From Rhizobium grahamii (GTDB lineage Bacteria; Pseudomonadota; Alphaproteobacteria; Rhizobiales; Rhizobiaceae): a stretch of 64,000 nt of DNA. The translations under genes and the position numbers were made by a program. The stretch is taken from positions 2,294,001 through 2,358,000 of the forward strand of contig NZ_CP043498.1 in assembly GCF_009498215.1 (NCBI RefSeq). Reading direction: 5' to 3'. The notes under the pieces were generated by a model that worked only from the letters and a program-made list of their open reading frames with translations, searched no databases and was not told the DNA's origin. Of this stretch, positions 34,379 to 43,643 are shown one piece after another. Every line of letters begins with the position of its first letter. Position 1 is the stretch's first letter.

Positions 34379-34864
34379 TCAGTCGTGGGAATGATGGTGA
34401 TGGCCATGATCGTGGCCGTGCGAATGGCTGCCATGGGAATGATAGGCGCCACGGACGGGCTGGAACGGTTCCGTCACTTCGTTGACCGTAGCTCCGAGCC
34501 CTTCCAGCATCGAACGGATCACATGATCGCGAAGGATCAGGATACGGTCGTCCTCGATCTGTGCGCCGAGGTGCCGATTGCCGAGATGCCAGGCGAGTTC
34601 GATGAGATGCAGCCGATCCTTCGGCTTGATCTCGAAAAGCTTTTCATCGGCCGCGACGATCTCGATCAGTTCGCCGTCCTCGAGCACAAGCATGTCGCCA
34701 TTCGCAAAAAGCACCGGCTCCTTCAAGTCGAGCATGACCATATCGCCATTGTCGAGATGCAGGAGTTTCCTGCGCAAATGCCTCAGATCATGTGGCAGAA
34801 CGACCTTGCCTGTTGGGTTCGAGGAAGGCGTGCCGGCGGGAAGATAGGAGGTAACGCGCTGCAT
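34379..34864 (-). CDS. ureE: Urease nickel metallochaperone UreE
   Basis: 161 residues. N-terminal peptide-binding domain with [16 protein letters not shown]-terminal ferredoxin-like metal-binding domain with [15 protein letters not shown], and a His-rich tail of 20 residues with about ten His ([11 protein letters not shown]... to the end). It stores and hands nickel to UreG. ATG 34864 chosen for family length and AGGAGG upstream. Overlap-type coupling to ureF. Confidence 0.94.
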   Translation of the reverse strand: MQRVTSYLPAGTPSSNPTGKVVLPHDLRHLRRKLLHLDNGDMVMLDLKEPVLFANGDMLVLEDGELIEIVAADEKLFEIKPKDRLHLIELAWHLGNRHLGAQIEDDRILILRDHVIRSMLEGLGATVNEVTEPFQPVRGAYHSHGSHSHGHDHGHHHHSHD

Positions 34865-34944
34865 GACATGTCCATTTTCATTGAGACTGTGACCATGCAA
34901 AATACCCCCTTGCGATGCAAGCGGCAAAGTGCGGAAGCGCCTGA

Positions 34945-35784
34945 CTATCCTGCGTTCTTTGCCGTAGGATAATCGGGTTCAGGGGCCGCCTTTTCGGCCA
35001 GATGCCGAAAGCGGCTCTGCAATCCATCCTCCTCGTGAACCACGCGGTTGCGCCCAAGCGCCTTGGCGAGATAAAGCGCCTTGTCGGCGGAGGAATAGAC
35101 GGCCTCCTTGCTGCGACCGGGCGCGAATTCAGCGATGCCGGCGGAGACAGTAATGCCGATCGAGCAGCCCTCGGCGCACACGGGATGTTCCGCAAGTTCG
35201 GCGCAGACCAGGCGGACCCGGGCAATACGCTCGTCTCGCTTGCTGCCGGCCACGATGACGCCGAACTCCTCGCCCCCGAGACGGGCCGCGACCGAGCTGC
35301 CGCCGAAAGAAGTGGCGAGCGTGGCGGAAACCGCAACGATAACGGCATCGCCGCATGCATGGCCGAAACGATCGTTGATCGCCTTGAACCGATCGACGTC
35401 GAAGATCGCGAGACACGCCCCCTCGTCAGCGCAGCTCAGCGCCTCCGTGAAAGCCCGCCGATTGAGGAGCCCTGACAGCATATCCGTCCGGCTGAGCCGT
35501 TCGAATTCTGCCCGCGAAACGCTGAGCTGATGCATGGCGTGTCCGGCCAGAAGCGCGAGGCTGCCGGAAACCAGACCGCCGATCAGCCAGGAAAACACGA
35601 CACCGTAAAGCAGGGCGTGCGCGAGCGGAATCGGCAACAGCCCCAGCCAGCCGACAACCGGCAGAACAAGAACGATGACGGCCGACGACAGCGTCACCGC
35701 GAGAAAGCTCATCTTGAGAGCGAACGTGTAAATCGTGCCGCGATTCTGAAAATCGCCAAGCTCTGCCTGGAGAGAAATTTTCAT
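34945..35784 (-). CDS. Membrane-bound diguanylate cyclase (GGDEF) in the urease cluster
   Basis: 279 residues with two N-terminal membrane helices (about 24-48 and 52-78) and a GGDEF domain. The active-site motif is intact (RLGGEEFG, residues 169-175), with metal/GTP ligands in [15 protein letters not shown]. The RxxD inhibitory site normally five residues before the motif is absent, so product feedback should be weak. It makes cyclic di-GMP. Located between ureC and ureE on the same strand; ATG 35784 is the best start. The reason for this place is not clear; a link of c-di-GMP with urea or nickel status would be new. Confidence 0.87.
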   Translation of the reverse strand: MKISLQAELGDFQNRGTIYTFALKMSFLAVTLSSAVIVLVLPVVGWLGLLPIPLAHALLYGVVFSWLIGGLVSGSLALLAGHAMHQLSVSRAEFERLSRTDMLSGLLNRRAFTEALSCADEGACLAIFDVDRFKAINDRFGHACGDAVIVAVSATLATSFGGSSVAARLGGEEFGVIVAGSKRDERIARVRLVCAELAEHPVCAEGCSIGITVSAGIAEFAPGRSKEAVYSSADKALYLAKALGRNRVVHEEDGLQSRFRHLAEKAAPEPDYPTAKNAG

Positions 35785-36125
35785 CCGAATCGACCTTTTT
35801 GCCCAGCGCCAAGCACATTGGATAGAGGCCAATTCCTGCCGGGTTCTTAAGTGAATTGTTAAGATTCGAATGAATTTGGTAAATTGAAAGGGCGTAGGGA
35901 AATGCCCAAAAACGCTACGATTTCAGGGTTGAATCAAAGAAAAAACTGAAAAAACCAACACATTGATTTTCATTCCGATTTCCGTGGGCCGTCGATGGGC
36001 ATGTATCATAGCGGACGTTCCGCCTCATTGTGGCGCACTCGACGGGCAGGCAAACAAACGGTGGAAATCGGACTTAATATTTCAGGTGAGAAGACCGGCG
36101 CAAACGCACCGGTCTTCGATCGCGT
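35785..36125. other. 341-bp gap between diguanylate cyclase and ureC
   Basis: AT-rich sequence (poly-A stretches and ATT-rich tracts near 35850-35970) with no gene, probably the promoter region of the cyclase gene. A stem-loop at 36090-36117 closes ureC. Confidence 0.5.
36090..36117 (-). terminator. Stem-loop after ureC
   Basis: Perfect 9-bp stem GAAGACCGG (36090-36098) / CCGGTCTTC (36109-36117), 10-nt loop, 9 bp downstream of the ureC stop on the minus strand. Lacks a T-run. Confidence 0.55.
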
Positions 36126-37838
36126 TCAGAACAGGAAATAGCGCTGTGTCATCGGCAGTACCGTCGCCGGTTCGCACGTCAGCAACTCGCCGTCGGCGCG
36201 CACCTCGTAGGTCTCCGGATCGACCTCGATGTGAGGCGTCAGGTTGTTGTGGACCATCGACGCCTTGGAGATGCCGCCACGCGTGTTCCTGACCGCAAGC
36301 AGATCCTTGGCGACACCAAGCTTGCCCTTCAGGCCGGCATCGAGCGAGGCCTGGCTGACGAAGGTCACGGAGCTGTTCGTCAGGCTCTTGCCGTAAGAGG
36401 CGAACATCGGACGGTAGTGCACCGGCTGCGGCGTCGGGATCGACGCGTTCGGGTCGCCCATGGGCGCTGCCGCGATCGAACCGCCAAGCAACACCATGTC
36501 GGGCTTCACGCCAAAGAAGGCCGGGTTCCAGATCACGAGGTCGGCGCGCTTGCCGACTTCGATCGAGCCGATTTCGTGGCTGAGGCCGTGGGCGATCGCC
36601 GGATTGATCGTGTACTTGGCGATATAGCGGCGAACACGGAAGTTGTCATTCTCGCCGGTCTCTTCCTTAAGCCGGCCACGCTGGCGCTTCATCTTGTCGG
36701 CTGTCTGCCAGGTGCGGATCGCAACCTCGCCGACACGGCCCATCGCCTGGCTGTCGGAGGAAATGATCGAGAAGGCGCCGATGTCGTGCAGAATGTCTTC
36801 CGCCGCGATCGTCTCCTTGCGGATACGGCTTTCCGCGAACGCAATGTCTTCGGGGATCGACGGCGACAGGTGATGGCAGACCATCAGCATGTCGAGATGC
36901 TCGGCGATCGTGTTGACCGTATAGGGCCGCGTCGGATTGGTGGACGACGGAATGACGTTCGACTGGCCGCAGATCTTGATGATATCGGGCGCGTGGCCGC
37001 CGCCGGCTCCTTCCGTGTGGAAGGCGTGGATCGTGCGCCCCTTAAGCGCGCCGATCGTGTCTTCCACGAAGCCGCTTTCGTTCAGCGTATCTGTGTGGAT
37101 CATCACCTGCACATCATACTCATCGGCAACGGTCAGGCAGCAATCGATCGCGCCCGGCGTCGTGCCCCAGTCCTCGTGCAGCTTCAGCGACGTGGCACCC
37201 GCAAGGACCATTTCCTCGAGCGCGCCCGGCAGTGAGGCATTGCCCTTGCCGGCGAAGGCAAGGTTCATCGGAAACGCATCTGCTGCCTCGATCATGCGGG
37301 CGATGTGCCAGGGGCCGGGCGTGCAGGTCGTTGCCAGCGTGCCATGCGCCGGCCCCGTGCCGCCGCCGAGCATGCAGGTCAGACCGCTCATCAGTGCTTC
37401 CTCGATCTGCTGCGGGCAGATGAAGTGGATGTGGCTGTCCATGCCGCCGGCCGTGACGATCTTGCCCTCGCCAGCAATTGCCTCGGTGCCCGGGCCGACG
37501 ATGATGTTGACGCCCGGCTGCGTGTCCGGATTGCCCGCCTTGCCGATCGCCGCGATGCGCCCGCTCTTCAGGCCGATATCCGCCTTGTAGATGCCGGAGT
37601 GGTCGATCACGACCGCATTGGTGATGACGGTATCGACGGCACCGTTGGCGCGCGTTACCTGGCTCTGCCCCATGCCGTCGCGGATCACCTTGCCGCCACC
37701 GAACTTCACCTCTTCGCCGTAGGTCGTGAAGTCCTTCTCGATCTCGATGAAGAGCTCCGTATCGGCAAGGCGTACCTTGTCACCGGTGGTCGGGCCGAAC
37801 ATGCCGGCATAGGCGGCGCGGGAAATCTTGTAAGGCAT
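36126..37838 (-). CDS. ureC: Urease alpha subunit UreC
   Basis: 570-residue catalytic subunit of nickel urease, which hydrolyses urea to ammonia and carbamate. Nickel ligands HIHF, the carbamylated Lys in [23 protein letters not shown], the [12 protein letters not shown] ligands, and the active-site flap [21 protein letters not shown] with its catalytic His are all present. Length is standard. It is the last of the first group of urease genes, 3 bp after a small accessory gene. Confidence 0.96.
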   Translation of the reverse strand: MPYKISRAAYAGMFGPTTGDKVRLADTELFIEIEKDFTTYGEEVKFGGGKVIRDGMGQSQVTRANGAVDTVITNAVVIDHSGIYKADIGLKSGRIAAIGKAGNPDTQPGVNIIVGPGTEAIAGEGKIVTAGGMDSHIHFICPQQIEEALMSGLTCMLGGGTGPAHGTLATTCTPGPWHIARMIEAADAFPMNLAFAGKGNASLPGALEEMVLAGATSLKLHEDWGTTPGAIDCCLTVADEYDVQVMIHTDTLNESGFVEDTIGALKGRTIHAFHTEGAGGGHAPDIIKICGQSNVIPSSTNPTRPYTVNTIAEHLDMLMVCHHLSPSIPEDIAFAESRIRKETIAAEDILHDIGAFSIISSDSQAMGRVGEVAIRTWQTADKMKRQRGRLKEETGENDNFRVRRYIAKYTINPAIAHGLSHEIGSIEVGKRADLVIWNPAFFGVKPDMVLLGGSIAAAPMGDPNASIPTPQPVHYRPMFASYGKSLTNSSVTFVSQASLDAGLKGKLGVAKDLLAVRNTRGGISKASMVHNNLTPHIEVDPETYEVRADGELLTCEPATVLPMTQRYFLF

Positions 37839-37841
37839 ATG

Positions 37842-38480
37842 TCAGGCTCCTTGGGAGGAAGAAACGGATGCGTTCGCCGGCAGCCGCGTAACGCGGCCCT
37901 CGGCGACATAAAGATCGACAAGCTGCCGCTCGGCAGCGAAGGGATGCCATTCCCACCCCGCATGGCCGAAGCCCGCAAGATCGATGGCCGCCTCGGGAAA
38001 TCTGTTCATCACTTCAGCAATAACGATCATGCCGCTGCTCGGCACGACGTAGGGCGCCGGGTGATAGGCAGCGAGTGCAGCGTCCACGGCCTCATGAATC
38101 GCTTTGTCAACGACCACATGCGTCTTGCCAGCATCCGCACAGAACGCATTGAATTGACTCGTGTAGTCGTCGCAGAAATCGTCGAGTTCGGGATGCGATA
38201 CGGCGAGCGGCGCTTTCAGCTCGGCAAACTTCCGGGGATCGCGCACGCTCCAAATCGCCGCAGCTTCACGCACGCCTGGATGCTCGCGCCACGCCTGCGA
38301 CGCGACCATCGCCTTGCCCGGCCGGCCGGTATTGCAGACCGCGACGACATCGGTGCGGCCCGGGCTTGCCTCATAGGACCGGCATTCGTTAAAGCGGATA
38401 ACGAAAGAGGCATCCGCCACAGCGGCCGCCGCTTTCGCGCCGATCTCTCCGTTGCCGACGATCATGATCCTGTCAGTCAC
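37842..38480 (-). CDS. Urease-operon accessory protein of rhizobia
   Basis: 212 residues found between ureB and ureC only in rhizobial urease clusters. The start RIMIVGNGEIGAKAAAAVADASFVIRFNECRSY looks like a nucleotide- or sugar-binding loop; a sialyltransferase/GT29-like resemblance (IVGNG followed by D..V.R.N) is weak. No active-site motif is certain. GTG 38480 (or ATG 38465) as start. Function is unknown. Confidence 0.62.
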   Translation of the reverse strand: MTDRIMIVGNGEIGAKAAAAVADASFVIRFNECRSYEASPGRTDVVAVCNTGRPGKAMVASQAWREHPGVREAAAIWSVRDPRKFAELKAPLAVSHPELDDFCDDYTSQFNAFCADAGKTHVVVDKAIHEAVDAALAAYHPAPYVVPSSGMIVIAEVMNRFPEAAIDLAGFGHAGWEWHPFAAERQLVDLYVAEGRVTRLPANASVSSSQGA

Positions 38481-38481
38481 G

Positions 38482-38892
38482 TCAGTTGCCCATCGTCTCT
38501 GCGAGTTCCTTGAGCTGCTTGGTGCGCTCGTCCGTCAGCTCCGCAATGCAGCCGGCAACGAGCATCGGTTCCATCGTGCCGCCGCGCGCCTGGAAGCCGG
38601 CCGCCTCGCACTCCGCATCGCGAAAATTCACCCAGGCGCGTTGCGCCTTCACCAGCGCCTCTTCGGCGCCGCGCATGTCGCCCTCGAGGTCCTTGTCGAC
38701 CGCAGCAAGCGCCGCGCGGGTGATCTTGTATTGCACGTTCAATGCCTTGTCGGCGGTTTCCTGACGCTCCTGCTCGCAAGCTGTCATGTCGGTCTGCGTG
38801 ACCGGATTATTGCAATCCACATCTTCCGCCCTGGCGCCGAAGGCGATGAACGTGCCGATACCGGCCACCAGGAGATACAAGCTCGTGCGCAT
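38482..38892 (-). CDS. Exported LprI-like / DUF1311 protein in the urease operon
   Basis: 136 residues with a signal peptide (LYLLVAGIGTFIAFGARA) and a DUF1311/LprI core: DCNNPVTQTDMTACEQ, AQRAWVNFRDAECEAAG, and an MEPMLVAGCIAELTDERTKQL end, with four Cys in two likely disulfides. The family includes lysozyme inhibitors. Cotranscribed with ureB and the next accessory gene; role in urease biology is unknown. Confidence 0.78.
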   Translation of the reverse strand: MRTSLYLLVAGIGTFIAFGARAEDVDCNNPVTQTDMTACEQERQETADKALNVQYKITRAALAAVDKDLEGDMRGAEEALVKAQRAWVNFRDAECEAAGFQARGGTMEPMLVAGCIAELTDERTKQLKELAETMGN

Positions 38893-38910
38893 CGTTTCCT
38901 CCCCGATCCC

Positions 38911-39216
38911 TCAGAGCTTGCCCATGACGAGCTGGCGGAAGCCATAGACCTCGCGCTTGCCGGAAAGCGGAATGAGGGTCACCGAACGCGTCTGGCCTGG
39001 CTCGAAGCGGACGGCTGTTCCAGCCGGGATGTCGAGCCGCATGCCCTGCGCCTTGTCCCGGTCGAACGACAGACCGGCGTTCGTTTCCGCGAAATGATAG
39101 TGGCTGCCGACCTGCACCGGGCGATCGCCGGTGTTCGAGACGTCGAGCGTTATCGTCGGCGCGCCGACGTTCAGCTCGATGTCGCCGCTTGCGGCAATGA
39201 TTTCTCCTGGGATCAT
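38911..39216 (-). CDS. ureB: Urease beta subunit UreB
   Basis: 101 residues with the family start [33 protein letters not shown] and the closing GKREVYGF. It is a structural subunit. Lies between DUF1272 and lprI-like genes in the ureDABC group. Confidence 0.96.
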   Translation of the reverse strand: MIPGEIIAASGDIELNVGAPTITLDVSNTGDRPVQVGSHYHFAETNAGLSFDRDKAQGMRLDIPAGTAVRFEPGQTRSVTLIPLSGKREVYGFRQLVMGKL

Positions 39217-39226
39217 GATCTTCTCC

Positions 39227-39481
39227 TCACGCGGCCTTGATGGGCGCGCAGCCCTCGGCCTTCAGAACACGCTTTGTCGACGCGGGGTATTTGGTAAGCT
39301 TGGCAGCCGGACGCACAGGGCGGCGCACGAGTTCGCCGCCGCAGTTCGGGCAGACGCCGCCGAGGACATCCGCGACACAATCGGCGCAGAACGTGCACTC
39401 GAAGGTGCAGATCATCGCTTCTGAACTGTCAGGCGGCAAATCCTTGTCGCAGCATTCGCAATTGGGGCGCAGCTCCAGCAT
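39227..39481 (-). CDS. DUF1272 zinc-ribbon protein
   Basis: 84 residues; the Cys-rich half ([37 protein letters not shown]) fits the DUF1272 family, which probably binds zinc in two clusters. Located between ureA and ureB as in other Rhizobium urease operons. No known function; nickel or zinc handling is a guess. Confidence 0.8.
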   Translation of the reverse strand: MLELRPNCECCDKDLPPDSSEAMICTFECTFCADCVADVLGGVCPNCGGELVRRPVRPAAKLTKYPASTKRVLKAEGCAPIKAA

Positions 39482-39488
39482 CGGGACC

Positions 39489-39791
39489 TCAGCGGATCGG
39501 CTCGTGGACGGTCACAAGCTTTGTGCCGTCAGGGAAAGTCGCTTCGACCTGCACGTCGTGGATCATCTCGGCGATGCCCTCCATCACCTGGTCACGACCG
39601 ATGACATGGGCTCCCGCCTCCATCAGCTCCGCCACCGGACGCCCATCACGAGCGCCTTCGACGACGAAATCGGAAATCAGCGCGATCGCCTCCGGATAGT
39701 TGAGCTTGACGCCCCGCTCCAGCCGCCGCCGCGCGACCATCGCCGCCATCGAAATCAACAGCTTGTCTTTTTCTCTCGGTGTGAGGTTCAT
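39489..39791 (-). CDS. ureA: Urease gamma subunit UreA
   Basis: 100 residues with [40 protein letters not shown] and [18 protein letters not shown], the usual UreA landmarks. Structural subunit of urease. Confidence 0.96.
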   Translation of the reverse strand: MNLTPREKDKLLISMAAMVARRRLERGVKLNYPEAIALISDFVVEGARDGRPVAELMEAGAHVIGRDQVMEGIAEMIHDVQVEATFPDGTKLVTVHEPIR

Positions 39792-39811
39792 CGTGCATCC
39801 ATCTGCTTGAA

Positions 39812-40633
39812 CTAGAGATTCCAGACTTTCGGTACCGGCGCTCCATTGCGCAAGGTCGAAATGATCGGGATGAGAATTTTTCTGAGCGCAAAACCATCGG
39901 AGGCCGAAAGACGCACGACGAGCTTGCCGGCCCAGCTGCTGGCGCCGCCCATATGCCCCTCGAGCAACGGTCGTACCGCGCCAAGGTAGGCTTCAGCCCG
40001 CGGCCCGACATAGAGCAGCGTCGCAAAAGCAACCTTGCCGCCGAGTACGGCATCAACACCGGCAAGCGATGCGACATTGCCCTCAAGCTGCAGATCCTCG
40101 GCATGGCAGAGCCTGCCAGCCTTGCGGATGCGCCAGCGGTCGCGAAAGAGGCCGGTATCCACCACCTCCCCCATCGCCTTGCGGCCAAGCAGGATGGCCT
40201 CGACCGCCAGGAATTCGGCATCGTCATCGAGATCGACGTCGAGCCGACGAAACAGTGACGAACGATCGAAGAGAATGGTTTCCTGCGGCAGCCAGTCCAC
40301 CCGCGCGCCTGCGCCGACGGTAATGCTGGTGGTGACCTCGGCCGTTCCAGCCGATGCCTTGTAGATCTTCTCACAGGCCTGCGTGGTTACGTCGATGCGG
40401 GCACCGGGCGCCGCCGCGACGCTCCAGTTCATCCGGTCGCCGCCGGTGAGCCCGCCTGCCGTATTGATGATGACGGCCTCCATGGAGGAATCGAACGTAT
40501 CCGGAAGCCGGATCTTGGCCGCTCCCTCCTGATAGAGCTCTTGCAGGCGCGTGCGCCCGTCGAGCGTCTTCGCAGCCAGATGCCCGCGCCCCTCGGCTCT
40601 CTGCGGTCTCGTGGCTGCCGCCGCGTTCGTCAT
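39812..40633 (-). CDS. ureD: Urease accessory protein UreD
   Basis: 273 residues of the UreD/UreH family, the scaffold that docks UreF-UreG on apo-urease. Conserved [22 protein letters not shown] and [12 protein letters not shown] are visible. ATG 40633 with GAAGGGA upstream is chosen over TTG 40648. First gene of the urease operon, about 70 bp downstream of a sigma-54-type promoter. Confidence 0.94.
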   Translation of the reverse strand: MTNAAAATRPQRAEGRGHLAAKTLDGRTRLQELYQEGAAKIRLPDTFDSSMEAVIINTAGGLTGGDRMNWSVAAAPGARIDVTTQACEKIYKASAGTAEVTTSITVGAGARVDWLPQETILFDRSSLFRRLDVDLDDDAEFLAVEAILLGRKAMGEVVDTGLFRDRWRIRKAGRLCHAEDLQLEGNVASLAGVDAVLGGKVAFATLLYVGPRAEAYLGAVRPLLEGHMGGASSWAGKLVVRLSASDGFALRKILIPIISTLRNGAPVPKVWNL

Positions 40634-40703
40634 TCCGTCCCTTCCCAATGCACCGCCGGTTGGTTCCGGCCGTTTTCATTGAAGTCACTAACTTGCAGAA
40701 AGC

Positions 40704-40720
40704 AAGCAATTCCCGTGCCG
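40704..40720 (-). promoter_or_regulatory. Sigma-54 (-24/-12) promoter for ureDABC
   Basis: On the minus strand CGGCACGGGAATTGCTT: GG and GC are exactly 10 bases apart and 8 of 9 core positions match the TGGCACG-N4-TTGC(A/T) consensus, the only mismatch being the first base. It reads into ureD, 70 bp away, as expected for nitrogen (NtrC) control. Confidence 0.72.
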
Positions 40721-40813
40721 TGCGGAGACGCTATCGGCTATCGGACCCGCGCCAACGAGCCCGCTCGGAAACTGCCGAGAAAAACAGCATCTGCCCAAGA
40801 GATAGCCGCCGGA

Positions 40814-41509
40814 TCAGACGGTCAGATGACGACGCGCTTCCGGCGTATCCAGCGTTTCCGCAAGACCCTCGTGCACGATTTCGCCGCGATCCATGATGTA
40901 GACGTAGTCCGCAAGTTCGCGGCAGAAATCGAGGTACTGCTCGACCAGCAGGATTGCCATCCCGGTACTGTCGCGCAGATACCGGATTGCTCGGCCGATA
41001 TCCTTGATGATCGACGGCTGGATGCCTTCGGTCGGCTCGTCGAGCACGAGGATCTTCGGTCGCGTCACCATTGCCCGACCGATCGCCAGCTGCTGCTGTT
41101 GTCCGCCGGAAAGGTCGCCGCCGCGACGTCCAAGCATGGTCTGCAGCACAGGAAACAGGCTGAAGATATCATCGGGAATATTCTTGCTACCGCGTGAGAG
41201 TGGCGCAAAGCCGGTCTCGAGATTTTCCTTGACCGTCAGCAAGGGAAAGATCTCGCGCCCCTGCGGCACATAGCCGATGCCCTGCTTGGCGCGTGCATAG
41301 GGCGGCAGGCCGTTGAGCCTGGTGTCGTTGAACGTCACCGTTCCCCCCGACAAGGGATGCTGGCCGGTAACGGCGCGGAGAAGGGAACTCTTGCCCACGC
41401 CGTTACGCCCCAGCACGCAAGTGATCTTGCCCATTTCCGCCTTGATGGAAATGCCGCGCAGCGCCTGTGCCGCGCCATAGTGAAGGTTTGCATTTTCGAC
41501 TGTCAGCAT
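40814..41509 (-). CDS. urtE: Urea ABC transporter ATP-binding protein UrtE
   Basis: 231 residues of the LivF-like UrtE group: Walker A GRNGVGKSSLL, signature LSGGQQQQLAIGRAM, Walker B ILVLDEPTEGIQPS, and the long TEGIQPSIIKDIG typical for UrtE. Last gene of the urea transporter, separated from urtD by a RIME element. Confidence 0.93.
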   Translation of the reverse strand: MLTVENANLHYGAAQALRGISIKAEMGKITCVLGRNGVGKSSLLRAVTGQHPLSGGTVTFNDTRLNGLPPYARAKQGIGYVPQGREIFPLLTVKENLETGFAPLSRGSKNIPDDIFSLFPVLQTMLGRRGGDLSGGQQQQLAIGRAMVTRPKILVLDEPTEGIQPSIIKDIGRAIRYLRDSTGMAILLVEQYLDFCRELADYVYIMDRGEIVHEGLAETLDTPEARRHLTV

Positions 41510-41540
41510 AGGGCAACTCCGTTCATGTTTGCGGAGGCGT

Positions 41541-41692
41541 TACCCCCTCTGCCCTACCGGGCATCTCCCCCTCACGGGGGGAGATCGACTCGTGGTCAGA
41601 CCTAGGCCAGACAATTAAAGTTGGAGCGGGCGGGTGCGCCCAGCCGATCTCCCCCCTTGAGGGGGAGATGTCCGGCAGGACAGAGGGGGGTA
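41541..41692. repeat. RIME-type palindromic intergenic element, copy 2
   Basis: About 150 bp with left arm TACCCCCTCTGCCCTACCGG and right arm (41645-41692) almost identical to the right arm of copy 1, including a nested CTCCCCC/GGGGGAG hairpin. The left arm is more diverged than in copy 1. It fills the urtD-urtE gap. Confidence 0.82.
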
Positions 41693-41717
41693 TCATGAAC
41701 TCGACGCCGCCCATCCC

Positions 41718-42473
41718 TCACCGCCCCAGATAGTTCTCGATCACCTTCGGATCGGAGCTCACGAAATCGATAGATCCCTCGGCCAGCACCGAACCTTCGG
41801 CAAGGCAGGTCACCTTGACTCCGAGATCGCGGATGAAGCCCATGTCGTGCTCGACGACGACCACCGAGCGGGTCTTGGCGATCTCCTTGAGCAGGATCGC
41901 CGTTTCCGCGGTTTCCGCGTCCGTCATACCGGCGACCGGCTCATCGACCAGCAGCAGCTTCGGCTCCTGTGCCAGAAGCATGCCGATCTCCAGCCACTGC
42001 TTCTGGCCATGCGAGAGGTTGGCCGCGAGTTCGTCGCGCCGATGCGTCAGCCGCACCGTCTCAAGGATTTCCTCGATGCGCCCCCTGTCTTCCGTGGAGA
42101 GCCGGTAGAACAGCGTCGAGAAGACATCGCGCTTGCGGTTCAAGGCGAGTTCGAGGTTGTCCCAGACCGTATGGCTTTCGAAAACCGTCGGCTTCTGAAA
42201 CTTGCGGCCGATCCCGAGCTGCGCGATGTCGGCTTCGTCGAGCTTGGTGAGATCGGTCTGCCCGTTGAAGAACACTTCGCCTTCATCCGGTCGCGTCTTG
42301 CCGGTGATGATGTCCATCATCGTCGTCTTGCCCGCGCCGTTGGGGCCGATGATGGCTCGAAGTTCGCCGGGCTCGATGACGATCGAGAGCGAGTTCAACG
42401 CCTTGAAGCCGTCGAAGGAAACCGAGACGTTGTTGAGATAGAGAACGCTGTTTGGTTTGACGTCAGGGATCAT
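41718..42473 (-). CDS. urtD: Urea ABC transporter ATP-binding protein UrtD
   Basis: 251 residues of the LivG-like UrtD group: Walker A GPNGAGKTTMMDIITGKTRPD, signature LSHGQKQWLEIGMLL, Walker B LLLVDEPVAGMTDAE, and a switch His in VEHDMGFI. Pairs with UrtE. Confidence 0.94.
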   Translation of the reverse strand: MIPDVKPNSVLYLNNVSVSFDGFKALNSLSIVIEPGELRAIIGPNGAGKTTMMDIITGKTRPDEGEVFFNGQTDLTKLDEADIAQLGIGRKFQKPTVFESHTVWDNLELALNRKRDVFSTLFYRLSTEDRGRIEEILETVRLTHRRDELAANLSHGQKQWLEIGMLLAQEPKLLLVDEPVAGMTDAETAETAILLKEIAKTRSVVVVEHDMGFIRDLGVKVTCLAEGSVLAEGSIDFVSSDPKVIENYLGR

Positions 42474-42479
42474 GATCGC

Positions 42480-43643
42480 TCACTCCGCCGGCTGGATTTT
42501 TGCATCGACGCCCTCTTCCTGAAGGGCGGGCGGCGGCGCCTCCGTCTTCGGCTTGCGGCGCGTGAAATACTGGCCGATGGTCCCGACGATCCCCTTCGGC
42601 AGGAACAGCGTGACGAGGACGAACAGACCGCCGAGCGCGAACAGCCAGAATTCTGGGAAGAGACCCGTGAATATCGTCTTGCCGCCGTTGACCAGAATGG
42701 CGCCGATGATCGGCCCGATCAGCGTCGAGCGTCCGCCAACCGCCGTCCAGATGACCACTTCGATGGAGTTGGCCGGCGCAAATTCGCCTGGGTTGATGAT
42801 GCCGACCTGCGGCACGTAGAGCGCCCCGGCAATGCCCGCCATCATCGCGGAGACCACGAAGGTGAAGAGCTTGAAATGTTCGACACGATAGCCGAGGAAG
42901 CGCGTGCGGCTTTCCGCATCACGCACGCCAACCAGCACCTTGCCGAACTTCGAGCGGACGATAGCGGAGGCAATCATGAGCGACAGGGCAAGGAAGATGG
43001 CGGTCGCGGCAAACAGCGCAGCACGTGTGCCATCCGCCTGCACGCTGAAGCCGAGGATTTCCTTGAAGTCGGTCATGCCGTTGTTGCCGCCGAAGCCCAT
43101 GTCGTTACGGAAGAAGGCGAGCAGCAGCGCGTAGGTCATCGCCTGCGTGATGATCGAGAGGTAGACGCCGTTGACGCGTGAGCGGAAGGCGAACCAGCCG
43201 AACACGAAGGCCAGTAGTCCCGGCACCAAAAGAACCATCAGCGCCGCGAACCAGAACTTGTCAAAGCCGTACCAGAACCACGGCAGTTCCTTCCAGTTCA
43301 GGAACACCATGAAGTCAGGCAGGATCGGGTCGCCATAAACGCCGCGCGAGCCGATCTGGCGCATCAGATACATGCCCATCGCATAGCCGCCGAGCGCGAA
43401 GAAGGCGCCGTGGCCGAGCGAGAGAATGCCGCAGAAGCCCCAGACAAGATCAAGCGCCAGCGCCAGCAGCGCATAGGTCAGATACTTACCGAACAGCGCC
43501 ATGATGTAGGTCGGGATATGCAGCGGGTTGGTCGGCGCAGTCATCAGGTTGAGCACCGGCACCAGCACGGCGACGGCAAGCAGAATGACGATCGCAGCAA
43601 TGATCTTGCGGTCGAGAGACCGGAGCAGGAAGGCCGTAATCAT
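42480..43643 (-). CDS. urtC: Urea ABC transporter permease UrtC
   Basis: 387-residue LivM-like permease with about ten helices, the family-typical long periplasmic region (SRGVYGDPILPDFMVFLNWKELPWFWYGFD), and GRSTLIGPIIGAILVNGGKTIF. Overlaps the urtB stop by 4 bp. Confidence 0.94.
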   Translation of the reverse strand: MITAFLLRSLDRKIIAAIVILLAVAVLVPVLNLMTAPTNPLHIPTYIMALFGKYLTYALLALALDLVWGFCGILSLGHGAFFALGGYAMGMYLMRQIGSRGVYGDPILPDFMVFLNWKELPWFWYGFDKFWFAALMVLLVPGLLAFVFGWFAFRSRVNGVYLSIITQAMTYALLLAFFRNDMGFGGNNGMTDFKEILGFSVQADGTRAALFAATAIFLALSLMIASAIVRSKFGKVLVGVRDAESRTRFLGYRVEHFKLFTFVVSAMMAGIAGALYVPQVGIINPGEFAPANSIEVVIWTAVGGRSTLIGPIIGAILVNGGKTIFTGLFPEFWLFALGGLFVLVTLFLPKGIVGTIGQYFTRRKPKTEAPPPALQEEGVDAKIQPAE

